A DNA stretch of 64,000 nucleotides from Aminobacter sp. AP02. GTDB taxonomy: Bacteria > Pseudomonadota > Alphaproteobacteria > Rhizobiales > Rhizobiaceae. Location: positions 1 to 64,000 of the forward strand of contig NZ_QGGX01000007.1 in the NCBI RefSeq assembly GCF_003148805.1, given 5' to 3'. Shown here in pieces: positions 1-10,692 of this stretch (the stretch's first letter is position 1; every line of letters starts with the position of its first letter). The notes under the pieces are model-generated. The model saw only the letters and a list, made by a program, of their open reading frames with translations, did not search any database and was not told the DNA's origin. A program made the position numbers and the translations under genes.

Positions 1-56
1 CCGAGGCCGAGGAGCAGCATTACGCTATGCTGGACGAGCCAGCCATGGCCGCGTAA
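1..56 (+). CDS. C-terminal tail of an unidentified protein (possibly a transposase)
   Basis: An open frame enters from the left edge and ends at TAA 54-56; only the last 17 residues are visible, ending in YAMLDEPAMAA. The tail has no recognisable motif. It lies 39 bp inside a possible insertion-sequence end, so it could be the end of that element's transposase, but this is a guess from position alone. Confidence 0.3.
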   Translation, partial: EAEEQHYAMLDEPAMAA

Positions 57-67
57 CTTAAACCAAA

Positions 68-95
68 CAGCCTCCGGCAAACCCGGTGCGGTTCA
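68..95. mobile_element. Possible terminal inverted repeat of an IS3-like element
   Basis: Read inward on the minus strand from base 95 the sequence is TGAACCGCACCGGGTTTGCC. It begins with TG and resembles the TGAACCGCCCCGGG-type ends that I recall for some IS3-family elements. It sits between the stop of a short ORF tail and an ATPase that lacks its N-terminal half, which fits an insertion that removed the 5' part of that gene. The left end of the element and any target duplication are outside the window. Confidence 0.33.
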
Positions 96-1219
96 ATACT
101 CTTGAAGTCGAGCGTACCGGACTGCAGCAGCTTGAGTTCGAGTTCAGAGAAATCGCAGCGAGGAGGCGGTCTTATCGTACAGCTATTGAGGGGGCAGATG
201 ATCGGCGCGCCGAAATTGAAGAGCTGCTTGCACGGTTTGCGCTGCTCTCCCTGAGCTACGAGTCCGACCTTAGACGATTGGAGGGCCTTAGGGAGGCCGG
301 GTCGTTACTTGCAGCATTGGTACCAGGACGCTGCCCGCTTTGCGGAGCGCTACCCGACCACCAGAATCCCGATGGCGATGATTGCGACGGCAATGTCGAA
401 GTCGTTGTTACTGCTACGGACGCTGAGACCTCGAAAATCCGCCTCCTCGCAAAAGAGCTTCAGGAGACGGTCGACCAGCTCAACGAGGAATCAGCAGAGC
501 TGGAAGCTTCGAAGCCCGGCTTGCAAGAGCAGTTTACTGCGACAGAGGTCGAGTTGTCGCGGATCACGCCGACACTGCAGGGGCAGCGGGCGACCTATCT
601 TGAGTTCACAGAAAAGCGCACGTCAGTAACCGCTGCCATTTCTCTTTTCCAGACAATCTCTGACCTTGAACAACGCAAGGCAGAGTTCGAGAAAGAACCC
701 TCCGAACCGAAAGCGTCCTCGGCGCAGCCCGCGTCTGGACTTTCGGAATCCGTGCTTGATCAGTTCTCGGAACATATGCGCTTGTTGCTGCAGGCCTGGA
801 AATTCCCCGAAACGGAGCGAGTTCATTTTGACCGGACTGCCAAGGACTTTGTGATTTCTGGGAAGCCTCGCGGGAGCCGAGGAAAAGGCATGCGTGCGAT
901 CACTCACTCAGCATTCAATATCTCTCTTCTGGAGTTCACACGGGACAAGGACTTGCCTCACCCAGGCTTTGTGGTGCTTGATACGCCACTGCTGGCTTAT
1001 CGCGAGCCCGAGCACGACGAAGACGATCTGTCTGAGACTGATCTCCGAGATCACTTCTACGAGTACCTATCCAGACATGACGACCGCCAGGTCATCATCC
1101 TCGAGAACGACACGCCTTCCGAGGCGGTACTCGCCCGATCGCAGACGATATTCTTCACGAAGAACGACCAACTTGGTCGTTACGGGCTCTTTCCCCGGCC
1201 ACCCGCGAAGGCGGGCTGA
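86..1219 (+). CDS. 5'-truncated SMC/Rad50-like coiled-coil ATPase
   Basis: The 377-residue frame starts at GTG 86; an in-frame TAA at 59-61 blocks any longer frame. It shows a zinc-hook-like CPLC motif (C83, C86), long charged coiled-coil stretches on both sides (about 15-75 and 110-210), and near residue 300 a hydrophobic strand ending in VVLDTPLLAYRE, which looks like a Walker B motif of SMC-type ATPases. No Walker A motif is present. Related bacterial ATPases are usually around 600 residues with an N-terminal P-loop, so this is the C-terminal half. Its first codons overlap a possible IS end, so it is probably a broken gene. Such ATPases often belong to mobile defence systems, but no partner is visible here. 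Confidence 0.6.
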   Translation: MRFNTLEVERTGLQQLEFEFREIAARRRSYRTAIEGADDRRAEIEELLARFALLSLSYESDLRRLEGLREAGSLLAALVPGRCPLCGALPDHQNPDGDDCDGNVEVVVTATDAETSKIRLLAKELQETVDQLNEESAELEASKPGLQEQFTATEVELSRITPTLQGQRATYLEFTEKRTSVTAAISLFQTISDLEQRKAEFEKEPSEPKASSAQPASGLSESVLDQFSEHMRLLLQAWKFPETERVHFDRTAKDFVISGKPRGSRGKGMRAITHSAFNISLLEFTRDKDLPHPGFVVLDTPLLAYREPEHDEDDLSETDLRDHFYEYLSRHDDRQVIILENDTPSEAVLARSQTIFFTKNDQLGRYGLFPRPPAKAG

Positions 1220-1288
1220 GTATTGGACGTGGGGGGCGCAGGCTGATCAGGGTGTATTGCGTGTCGTGACCCGCAAACGGCCTCGCCC

Positions 1289-3976
1289 CTACTTCCCCGC
1301 CAGCCCCTTCAGCCTGTACAGCGCGTCCAGCGCCTCGCGCGGCGTCATTTCGTCGGGGCTGAGCCCGTCCAGCGCCTTGCTCAGCGCGTCGTTGGCGACG
1401 GGTTTTGGCGTCTCGCGCTTCATCGCCACCGAAAACAGCGGCAGGTCGTCGACGAGCTTGTTGGCCTTGCCGGAGGTTTCGCCTTCCTCGAGCTGGTGCA
1501 GCACCTCCTTGGCGCGCGAAACCACAGCGTCGGGCAGGCCGGCGAGGCGGGCCACCTGCACGCCGTAGGAGCGGTCGGCGGCACCCTTGCCGACCTCGTG
1601 CAGGAACACCACGTCGCCCTCCCACTCCTTCACCCGCATCGTCACGTTGTGCAGGCGGCCGAGCTTGCCGGAAAGCGCGGTCAGCTCGTGATAATGGGTG
1701 GCGAAGATGGCGCGGCAGCGGTTCTTCTCGTGCAGGTATTCGACCGCCGCCCAGGCGATCGACAGGCCGTCGAAGGTGGCGGTGCCGCGGCCGATCTCGT
1801 CGAGGATGACAAGCGTGCGCTCGCCCGCCTGGTTGAGGATGGCCGCCGTCTCCACCATCTCGACCATGAAGGTCGAGCGCCCGCGCGCCAGATCGTCCGA
1901 GGCGCCGACGCGGGAAAACAGCCGGTCGACGACGCCGATGTGCGCACGCTCTGCAGGGACAAAAGAACCCATCTGGGCGAGGATGGCGATCAGCGCGTTC
2001 TGGCGCAGGAAGGTCGACTTGCCGCCCATGTTCGGGCCGGTCAGCAGCCAGATGGCGCCGTTCTTGTCGTTGCCGTCGGGCGAAAGCGTGCAGTCGTTGG
2101 CAACGAACGGTGCCGCCGCCTCGCGCCGCAGCGACTGCTCGACAACAGGGTGGCGCCCGCCCTTGATGTCGAAGGCGAGGCTTCCGTCGACCTCGGGCCG
2201 GCACCACGCCTCGTTTAGGGCAAGCAGCGCGAGGGCGGACGACACGTCGAGCACCGACAGTGCGTCAGCGCCGGCGCGGATCGCCTGGGCGTGGCTGACG
2301 GCCTCGCCGACCAGCTGGTCGAAGGCGGCCAGTTCGATGGTCAGTGCCTGGTCGGCGGCGTTGGCGATCTTGGTCTCGAGCCCGGCGAGCTCTGTCGTGG
2401 TGAAGCGCATCGCGCTCGCCATGGTCTGGCGGTGGATGAAGCGCGCCTTGGCCTCGTCGGTGCCGTTCAGTGCCGCCTGGTTGTTGGCCGTCACCTCGAT
2501 GTAGTAGCCGAGCACGTTGTTGTGGCGGATCTTGAGCGAGCGGATGCCCGTCTCCTCGATCAGGTCGCGCTCCATGCCGGCGATCACCCGCCGCGACTGG
2601 TCGCGCAGCGCCCGCATCTCGTCGAGCTCGGCATGGTAGTTCGCACGGACGAAACCGCCGTCGCGCTTGAGCAGCGGCAGCTCTTCGCCGAGCGCCGCAT
2701 CGAGATGGTCGGCGAAATCGGCCGGCAGCGCCGTGATCGCCGCGATCGCCGCCGCCAGTTCCTTCGGCAGCGTTGCCCCGGCAAACAGCCCGGCAATCGT
2801 CCGCGCCGCCGAAAAGCCCGAGCGCAGCGCGCCGAGATCGCGCGGGCCGCCACGGTTGAGCGCAAGCCTGGACAGCGCGCGCGGCATGTCGGCGACGCCC
2901 TTGAGGCTGAGCCGCACCGCTTCGCTGAGCCTTGTCTCGCCCATGAAGAACGACACCGCGTCGAGCCTTGCGCCGATGGCGTCGGGATCGGTCAGCGGCG
3001 ACATCAGCCGGTCGGCGAGCAAGCGCGCGCCGCCGCCCGTCACCGTGCGGTCGATGGCCCGAAACAGCGAGCCGTCGCGGCCGCCCGACAGCGTGCGCAG
3101 CAGTTCGAGATTGGCCCGCGTCGCCGGGTCGATGAACAAGGTCGTGCCGGCCCGCTCGCGCTCGGGGCGCGACAGCGGCGGGCGCTCGGCCTTCTGGGTC
3201 TTTTCGACATAGGCGATCGCCCCCGAGATCGCCGACAGCTCGGCGCGCGAAAACGCGCCAAAGCTGTCGGGTGTCGCCACGTCATAAAAGCGCGCGATGC
3301 GCTGCGGCGCCGACGTCGAGTCGAACAGCGACGGCGGTTGCGGGTTGACGATGCGGCCCACCAGGTCGAACGTCGGCCCCAGCTCCTCGTCATGGAACGC
3401 AGGTTCGGCGACGATCAGCTCGCGCGGGTCGATGCGGAAGATGTCGGCGGCGAGCCTGTCGGGCGTCGTCTCGGCGACGCGGAAGATGCCGGTCGAGATC
3501 TCGATCCAGGCGAGCGCGAGGCTCGCTTCGCCCGCCCCCTTCACCCGCCCCAGCGCCATCAGGAAGCTGGATTCCTGCGGCGCCAGAAGCTTGTCCTCGG
3601 TGATCGTGCCTGGGGTCACCAGGCGCACCACGTCGCGCTTGACCACCGACTTCGAGCCGCGTTTCTTGGCTTCCGCAGGGTCCTCGATCTGCTCGCACAC
3701 CGCGACGCGGAAACCTTGCCCGATCAGCTTCTGCAGATAGTCGTCGGCCGCATGGATCGGCACCCCGCACATCGGGATGTCCTGCCCCTGGTGCTTGCCG
3801 CGCTTGGTGAGCACGATGCCGAGCGCGCGCGACGCCTTCTCGGCGTCGTCGAAGAACAGCTCGTAGAAGTCGCCCATGCGGTAGAACAGCAGCGAATCCG
3901 GGTTCGCCGCCTTGATCTCGATATACTGCTCCATCATCGGCGTCGGCGGCGCATGCACCGGCATTTCCGCTGACAT
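1289..3976 (-). CDS. mutS: DNA mismatch repair protein MutS
   Basis: MutS recognises mispaired and looped bases and starts methyl-independent or methyl-directed mismatch repair with MutL. With the start at 3976 ([11 protein letters not shown]) the protein has 895 residues, close to rhizobial MutS. The mismatch-wedging Phe-Tyr-Glu lies in MGDFYELFF at residues 37-39. The C-terminal ATPase carries the P-loop GPNMGGKST and the Walker B segment [15 protein letters not shown]. The frame is open upstream to 4078, giving a possible 34-residue extension, but those residues are not like MutS. It is transcribed away from maeB, with 138 bp between the start codons. Confidence 0.97.
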   Translation of the reverse strand: MSAEMPVHAPPTPMMEQYIEIKAANPDSLLFYRMGDFYELFFDDAEKASRALGIVLTKRGKHQGQDIPMCGVPIHAADDYLQKLIGQGFRVAVCEQIEDPAEAKKRGSKSVVKRDVVRLVTPGTITEDKLLAPQESSFLMALGRVKGAGEASLALAWIEISTGIFRVAETTPDRLAADIFRIDPRELIVAEPAFHDEELGPTFDLVGRIVNPQPPSLFDSTSAPQRIARFYDVATPDSFGAFSRAELSAISGAIAYVEKTQKAERPPLSRPERERAGTTLFIDPATRANLELLRTLSGGRDGSLFRAIDRTVTGGGARLLADRLMSPLTDPDAIGARLDAVSFFMGETRLSEAVRLSLKGVADMPRALSRLALNRGGPRDLGALRSGFSAARTIAGLFAGATLPKELAAAIAAITALPADFADHLDAALGEELPLLKRDGGFVRANYHAELDEMRALRDQSRRVIAGMERDLIEETGIRSLKIRHNNVLGYYIEVTANNQAALNGTDEAKARFIHRQTMASAMRFTTTELAGLETKIANAADQALTIELAAFDQLVGEAVSHAQAIRAGADALSVLDVSSALALLALNEAWCRPEVDGSLAFDIKGGRHPVVEQSLRREAAAPFVANDCTLSPDGNDKNGAIWLLTGPNMGGKSTFLRQNALIAILAQMGSFVPAERAHIGVVDRLFSRVGASDDLARGRSTFMVEMVETAAILNQAGERTLVILDEIGRGTATFDGLSIAWAAVEYLHEKNRCRAIFATHYHELTALSGKLGRLHNVTMRVKEWEGDVVFLHEVGKGAADRSYGVQVARLAGLPDAVVSRAKEVLHQLEEGETSGKANKLVDDLPLFSVAMKRETPKPVANDALSKALDGLSPDEMTPREALDALYRLKGLAGK

Positions 3977-4114
3977 CGTCGGTCGATCGTTCACGCCTGA
4001 GCTTTCAAAAAAGGAAATCCACCGCTCTGCTTGGCGGTTTACAGCGCCGATGTGTAGCCTTAATCCAAAACGCTCCACAAAAAGAATATTTCAAGGGTAG
4101 GATCGCTTCGCACC

Positions 4115-6403
<2,289 letters not shown>

Positions 6404-6426
6404 GGAGCGGATACGTAGCAACCGCC

Positions 6427-6600
6427 GATCTCCCCCCTCGTGGGGGAGATGTCCGGCAGGACAGAGGGGGGCGCGAAGGATCGCGAGGTTTCCGATAGTT
6501 CTCCCCGAGAGACGATTGGGCGCGGCGTCGAGGCTGCTGATCTCCCCACCTGAGGGGGAGATGCCCGGCAGGGCAGAGGGGGGTGAGAAGGATCGCGACG
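6427..6600. repeat. Two direct copies of a GC-rich palindromic intergenic repeat
   Basis: Copy 1 covers about 6427-6488 and copy 2 about 6539-6600. Both begin GATCTCCCC, pass through a GGGGGAGATG arm, a TCCGGCAGGACAG or CCCGGCAGGGCAG segment, then GAGGGGGG and GAAGGATCGCGA. The C-rich and G-rich arms can pair into a hairpin. The copies lie just after maeB, at the edge of the AT-richer block. Similar elements recur at 10.5, 19.5 and 43.2 kb and look like the short palindromic repeats scattered in rhizobial intergenic DNA. Confidence 0.7.
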
Positions 6601-6659
6601 TCTACGCTGCTCCTCGCCACGCTCTCGCGGGGCTAGGTCGCAAGGTCCGAGAGCTCGAT

Positions 6660-8987
6660 CTACGCGTCATTCTCAACGTTGGATTCCCCAATGGAGCTGC
6701 GTGAAGAGATATCCGTGTGATCTCCTAGAATAAGCCAATCATGTATCGCAGCCACATAATCCGCCTCGTCTTTGCTGACACTATATTCGTGGTCGGCATT
6801 GTTGCGAATCGAATTAAGTTTTGCGAGCCAGCTAGTTTTGTCTTCTTTCTTTTTAGCTTCTTGTCCAGGTATGGTGTAATTCTTCTGGAACAAGGTGCTC
6901 CACTGCGCGCCGTGCATTACAATGTCGCGTATGTGGATCAAATTTAAGCAATCCCAGGGGGTCTTCTCGTCTTCATCATTTTCGATGAGACGGTTCTTCT
7001 TTGCAGCTTCGGTTGAGAGGTGGGTAAATAACTTCTCTGGCAATCCCTTTTTCAACCACATCGTGCCATGCTCTTGCATTAGTAGTTGTTTTATATCGTC
7101 GCGAAGCTTGAGCTCGATGTCGGCCACTCTAGAGTACGTTTCGATGTTGTAGAGTTTGGACTGGTCACGCCAATATTCCTTAAGTCCAATCGGACTAAAA
7201 TCCTCTCGAGCCTCGTGGATCGCCTTCTGAAAGATCCTTCGAAGGCGTGTTGGGGCGCCACTACCGTACTTTTTTCTCAACTCGGCTCTGTCTGGCTCAG
7301 TCAGTTTTCTGAAGTACGGCTTTAGGCCATCGAGGTATGTTGCAGCCTTTTCGATGATACTATCCGAGCCTTCGGCCAACGGCTTGATCTGGCTGGTTCG
7401 CTCCAAGTGCTCCAAAACATCGCCGAAAACCATGATGAGTGAGGTGACGCCATCGTTAATGGTCAAAAGCCCACCGTCTTTGGGGAGCCTCGTCCATTCG
7501 GACTCATACTCGGTAGCTATGTAAGTGAAGAAAGCAGAGAGTAGGCGCCGAAGTTTTTCAACCGTACTTGTACTGTCGCCCGTATTGAACATACCTTGCT
7601 CGCGCACGGCATCCTTGGTGAACTTGCCAACAAATTTGGTCTGATTCAAACCGCGAAGAATGGCTTCCAGGGTTAGCACACGGATCTCGGTCCTCTGATC
7701 CTCTCCAACGAGAACGCGATTGAAGAGAGGAGAGGTGACGTTTTCTCCGAGTTCTTGGGCAAGCTGCTTCTTTATGCCTTCGGCCCTCTCAGCCAGATTC
7801 TTGGAATCCCACTTTAGATCTGCATCAAGGGTGTGTTTAAGGTTCTTGGAGACCGCCTTCTGGTTCTCGTTGATCTCCATGAACAGTCGGAGTTGTTCTT
7901 CCCGCGGCAATTCCATAAATGCGACGACTGGCACGCTGTTATTGTCGGCATATTCGCTGTCGCTATAGCCGTACAGCCGGTGCTGCCCATCGATCACGTA
8001 GAGTGACCTATATTGAGGCGGCAGATGCAGAATTCCGGCTCTTGAAGATGCGTTTGGGATCGGCGATGCAAATGGCTCGAAACGCGCCTTCTTGCTCTCG
8101 TTGTCTACACTCACTATTAATGAATTTGGAAAGTAGCCGCCATTGTTGATAAATTTTTTGATACTTTGAAGGCGTTTTTTCTTGATCAATCGTTGATAGC
8201 TTGGGAGTGTCTTGATCGATTTTGATCGATGAAGGACGTACCCCATTTTCAGCAGCCGCTCAGGTTCTATGCAGAACGAGTAGTACTCTATCCCGCCCAT
8301 TGATGCTTGGACGGCATAGATGCGACTTTCCATTTCAGGAATGTCCTGACCCTGAAAAAGGTCTGCTTGAAATTGATAGCGAGCAGCACTGCCCAAATGT
8401 GCCACCAGCTCAGTGTAATACTCCAAGATGCCGAACGTTGCAAGTCGATCCACATCCGCTTGCCGCAAGATGTAGTTTCTTGTCGCGAGAACGTATGCGA
8501 TTTTCAGCTTGGGCTTATTGAAGCGAGCTCGCAACTCCCGATGAAGGCCTGCTTTCTTCGCGCCTAAAGATTCGATTTCTGTCTTGAAGTCGCCGGGCTT
8601 CGTGCCTGCGACCTCGGCACATTTGCACTCGATGATGACCGCGCATTCGTCATCTACAGCGAGGACATCGACCTGTTGGGCCGCGCCGTCCTTCTCATCA
8701 TATTGAATTCTGCAGCTGCGGTCGCGAGACAGGTGATTGAAGCTGAGGCGAGAAAGCAACACCCACAACTCATCTTCATATCTTTGGTCTGTCGGTTTGT
8801 CCTTTGCTAGCTTGACGTCGCGTTGCAGGCTGTCGTCAAGGATTCTCCACCCCACATCCGGAGAAGCAAACTCCGCTTTCCGGACTTTTCGCTCCCAATA
8901 TGTCTTCGATCTTTCCCGCCGGATTTTCGTCTGATCATCCTTGTCGGCGAACACAAGCGAGAAGTTTTCGTCGTTCAGAATTGTCAT
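6660..8987 (-). CDS. PD-(D/E)XK-type nuclease / DGQHR / HEPN fusion protein (candidate defence effector)
   Basis: The 775-residue protein has three parts. Residues 65-170 contain a probable PD-(D/E)XK fold: E72, then QVDVLAVDDECAVIIECK with D107, E120 and K122. Residues 225-545 form a DGQHR domain related to the DNA-phosphorothioation regulator DndB, with VIDGQHRLYGYSD at 331-343 and INENQKAVSKNL at 372-383. The C-terminus (about 615-755) is helical and ends in IRNNADHEYS, where R728-N-N-A-D-H733 fits the Rx4-6H active-site motif of HEPN RNases, as in Swt1-type domains. It overlaps the upstream adenine methyltransferase by ATGA (8984-8987), so the two are co-translated. The region is AT-richer than its surroundings. 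I infer a restriction or abortive-infection effector guarded by the methylase; target and trigger are unknown. A solo regulator role like DndB is the alternative. Confidence 0.8.
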   Translation of the reverse strand: MTILNDENFSLVFADKDDQTKIRRERSKTYWERKVRKAEFASPDVGWRILDDSLQRDVKLAKDKPTDQRYEDELWVLLSRLSFNHLSRDRSCRIQYDEKDGAAQQVDVLAVDDECAVIIECKCAEVAGTKPGDFKTEIESLGAKKAGLHRELRARFNKPKLKIAYVLATRNYILRQADVDRLATFGILEYYTELVAHLGSAARYQFQADLFQGQDIPEMESRIYAVQASMGGIEYYSFCIEPERLLKMGYVLHRSKSIKTLPSYQRLIKKKRLQSIKKFINNGGYFPNSLIVSVDNESKKARFEPFASPIPNASSRAGILHLPPQYRSLYVIDGQHRLYGYSDSEYADNNSVPVVAFMELPREEQLRLFMEINENQKAVSKNLKHTLDADLKWDSKNLAERAEGIKKQLAQELGENVTSPLFNRVLVGEDQRTEIRVLTLEAILRGLNQTKFVGKFTKDAVREQGMFNTGDSTSTVEKLRRLLSAFFTYIATEYESEWTRLPKDGGLLTINDGVTSLIMVFGDVLEHLERTSQIKPLAEGSDSIIEKAATYLDGLKPYFRKLTEPDRAELRKKYGSGAPTRLRRIFQKAIHEAREDFSPIGLKEYWRDQSKLYNIETYSRVADIELKLRDDIKQLLMQEHGTMWLKKGLPEKLFTHLSTEAAKKNRLIENDEDEKTPWDCLNLIHIRDIVMHGAQWSTLFQKNYTIPGQEAKKKEDKTSWLAKLNSIRNNADHEYSVSKDEADYVAAIHDWLILGDHTDISSRSSIGESNVENDA

Positions 8988-9826
8988 GAGGCGTGGGCCT
9001 CTAGATTGGTAAATATGAACTCTGAAACAGAGCCGCGCTGGGCCTTTTTCCCACCAATCAGACTCGCTCGGCTTACCTCAATGTGCCGGTCGCCGACATC
9101 AAAGATCTCCTTTATTTTGTGATGTGCCGCATTCGTCAAAATGTAAGTCGCCCCCAAATCGCGTATATTTTGGATATACTCGGCGAGTCGAAACTGGTCG
9201 TCCAGCGAAAATAATGATTTGTTGTATTTAATAAACCCGTTGTTGTTGTGCGAGACGGTATACGGCGGGTCAATGAAGACAAGGTCCCCAGCTTTCACGT
9301 CATCGATGGTGTCAGCAAAGTCCCGGCTTCTGAGGGTCGCAAGGGCCAATCCGCTGGATGCTGACCGAAGTGCATCTTCGTCCAGAAAATTCTTGGTGCG
9401 GTTTCCGTAAGGTACGTTGTAAACGCCTTTAAGGTTAACGCGATAAATTCCATTGAATGAGGTTTGATTCAAATAGATGAATTGAGCTGCGCGCTCGAAG
9501 CGATCCGATGGATGCGATGCACGAATCCGATAATAATCATCGGCGCTATTCTCGTAGACCAGCATTCGCTCGATAACGCTCTCGCAGTCATCCTTGATGC
9601 TCTGGTAGGTCTCAATCAGTGCGTCGTTTTTGTCGGACAGGTAGGACACGGTGTGGGTAGCCGATGCAAAAAAGAAGGACCCGCCACCGAGAAATGGCTC
9701 GTGATATCGAGCAAACGTCATATTGCCGAATATTTCTTCGATCCGACGTACGAGCCAAGATTTTCCACCCGCCCAGCGCAAAAAGGCGCGGGGGGAATTG
9801 CCATTGATTTGAATTTGCGAATCCAT
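8984..9826 (-). CDS. D12-class (Dam-like) DNA adenine N6-methyltransferase
   Basis: This 280-residue enzyme should transfer a methyl group from S-adenosylmethionine to N6 of adenine in a short DNA site. It has the alpha-group order: motif X FLRWAGGKSWLVRRI at 15-29, the SAM-binding motif HEPFLGGGSFFF at 43-54, and catalytic DPPY at 186-189 within VFIDPPYTVSHNN. Motif order and length match Dam and M.DpnIIA-type enzymes; a GATC site is plausible but cannot be read from sequence. It is the first gene of a two-gene operon, with its stop overlapping the start of the DGQHR fusion gene. Lower GC content than the flanking genes suggests acquisition by transfer. Confidence 0.9.
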   Translation of the reverse strand: MDSQIQINGNSPRAFLRWAGGKSWLVRRIEEIFGNMTFARYHEPFLGGGSFFFASATHTVSYLSDKNDALIETYQSIKDDCESVIERMLVYENSADDYYRIRASHPSDRFERAAQFIYLNQTSFNGIYRVNLKGVYNVPYGNRTKNFLDEDALRSASSGLALATLRSRDFADTIDDVKAGDLVFIDPPYTVSHNNNGFIKYNKSLFSLDDQFRLAEYIQNIRDLGATYILTNAAHHKIKEIFDVGDRHIEVSRASLIGGKKAQRGSVSEFIFTNLEAHAS

Positions 9827-10200
9827 CAGTCCCTCTTCCCGCCACGCTATGAAACCGCGTAGTAAGGGTCAAAGGGTTGTAACAAATTGTTTGTTGATGA
9901 AGTGCTAGGGGAAGCGCCCAACCGTCAGCAATTCTTGCTCAGCACTCAAGTGCTGGTCTGTTTGAACAGGAAGCCGGATATCTCAACCGCGCCGCGCCCA
10001 GCTAGGCATTCAGATATGATGCGCAATGTCCGGTTCAATCAGACTGAAACCTTCGCGTTTTACTGAAAACCAGCTCCGTTTCGCTGTCACCGTCTGTCAG
10101 CAATCAGCGTGGATAGACCACCCCCGTTTTTCCACGCCCTCAAAACCTCCCGTACAATCCCCTGAGTTCCTCCCGCGGGAACGCCGGTCGCGACGGTGAC
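9827..10200. other. Gene-free stretch upstream of the methyltransferase operon
   Basis: No convincing ORF is seen. It should contain the promoter of the leftward methyltransferase operon. Two small dyads are visible: AACAAATTGTTTGTT at 9881-9895, about 55 bp upstream of the methyltransferase start and so a possible operator, and CAGCACTCAAGTGCTG at 9940-9955. The base composition shifts from AT-rich to GC-rich across about 9.9-10.15 kb, which may mark the edge of transferred DNA. Confidence 0.4.
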
Positions 10201-10410
10201 ATGCGGGGAGGAGCCGGCGCCTCCGGCAGTGGGCTGACGTAGCCTGTTGCCCGGGGAGGTTCCGTCCGAGGGTTCCCCTCCGGGTAATACGGCCCGGGTG
10301 CGCTGGACGATGCGCTAGTGGGGCAAGGGCGAAAGCCCATGCCGCCGGAAGCGGAACGGACGGAAACAGAAATCGCCGGCGGAGCGCGGGTTCGCGCCAT
10401 TTATCAGTTT
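10201..10410 (+). ncRNA. Candidate structured RNA or conserved foldable intergenic element
   Basis: The stretch has no credible ORF but many nested helices. TTCCGTCC (10260-10267) can pair with GGACGGAA (10358-10365), enclosing GAGGG-TTC-CCCTC (about 10268-10280) and the helix GGCAAGGGC-GAAA-GCCCATGCC (10322-10343), which is capped by a GNRA tetraloop with one A-A mismatch. I could not match it to RNase P RNA, tmRNA, SRP RNA, 6S RNA or a cobalamin riboswitch from memory. Strand is uncertain: the GAAA tetraloop favours the plus strand. Confidence 0.33.
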
Positions 10411-10502
10411 TCGGCAGGCACGGCCCCGCGCCCCGCTTCCCGAATTTTTCATCAACAATGGCCAGACCGGAAACGGGGCGTGGCGAGGGACGAGCGCGAC
10501 GT

Positions 10503-10687
10503 CTCCCTCCCCCTTGAGGGGAGGGTCGATCCGCGCAGCGGATCGGGGTGGGGTCGCCTGAGGCAGCGCGCGACGCCCCTTGGATGGGGACACTCGCGAA
10601 GCAAGGAGGGTAGGTTCATGTCGAGTGCGACCGCAAGGACCCCACCCGCGCCTTCGGCGCGACCTCCCCTCGAGGGGGAGGTAAGTC
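10503..10687. repeat. Inverted pair of GC-rich palindromic repeats
   Basis: One element at about 10503-10557 has CTCCCCCTTGAGGGGAGGG followed by GATCCGCGCAGCGGATC and GGGGTGGGGTC. The second, at about 10637-10687, runs the other way: GACCCCACCCGCGCC, then CTTCGGCGCGACC, then CTCCCCTCGAGGGGGAG. Each can fold alone, and the two can pair with each other. They lie just beyond the 3' end of the adenosine kinase gene, so they could also act in transcription termination. Confidence 0.65.
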
Positions 10688-10692
10688 GCAGC

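Noticed and set aside
2291-3973. A 560-codon frame antisense to mutS
   Set aside because: Arg/Gln/His-rich shadow of MutS without any recognisable motif.
10140-10400. Possible RNase P RNA, tmRNA or cobalamin riboswitch
   Set aside because: Conserved core sequences of these RNAs could not be found on either strand; only general foldability remains.
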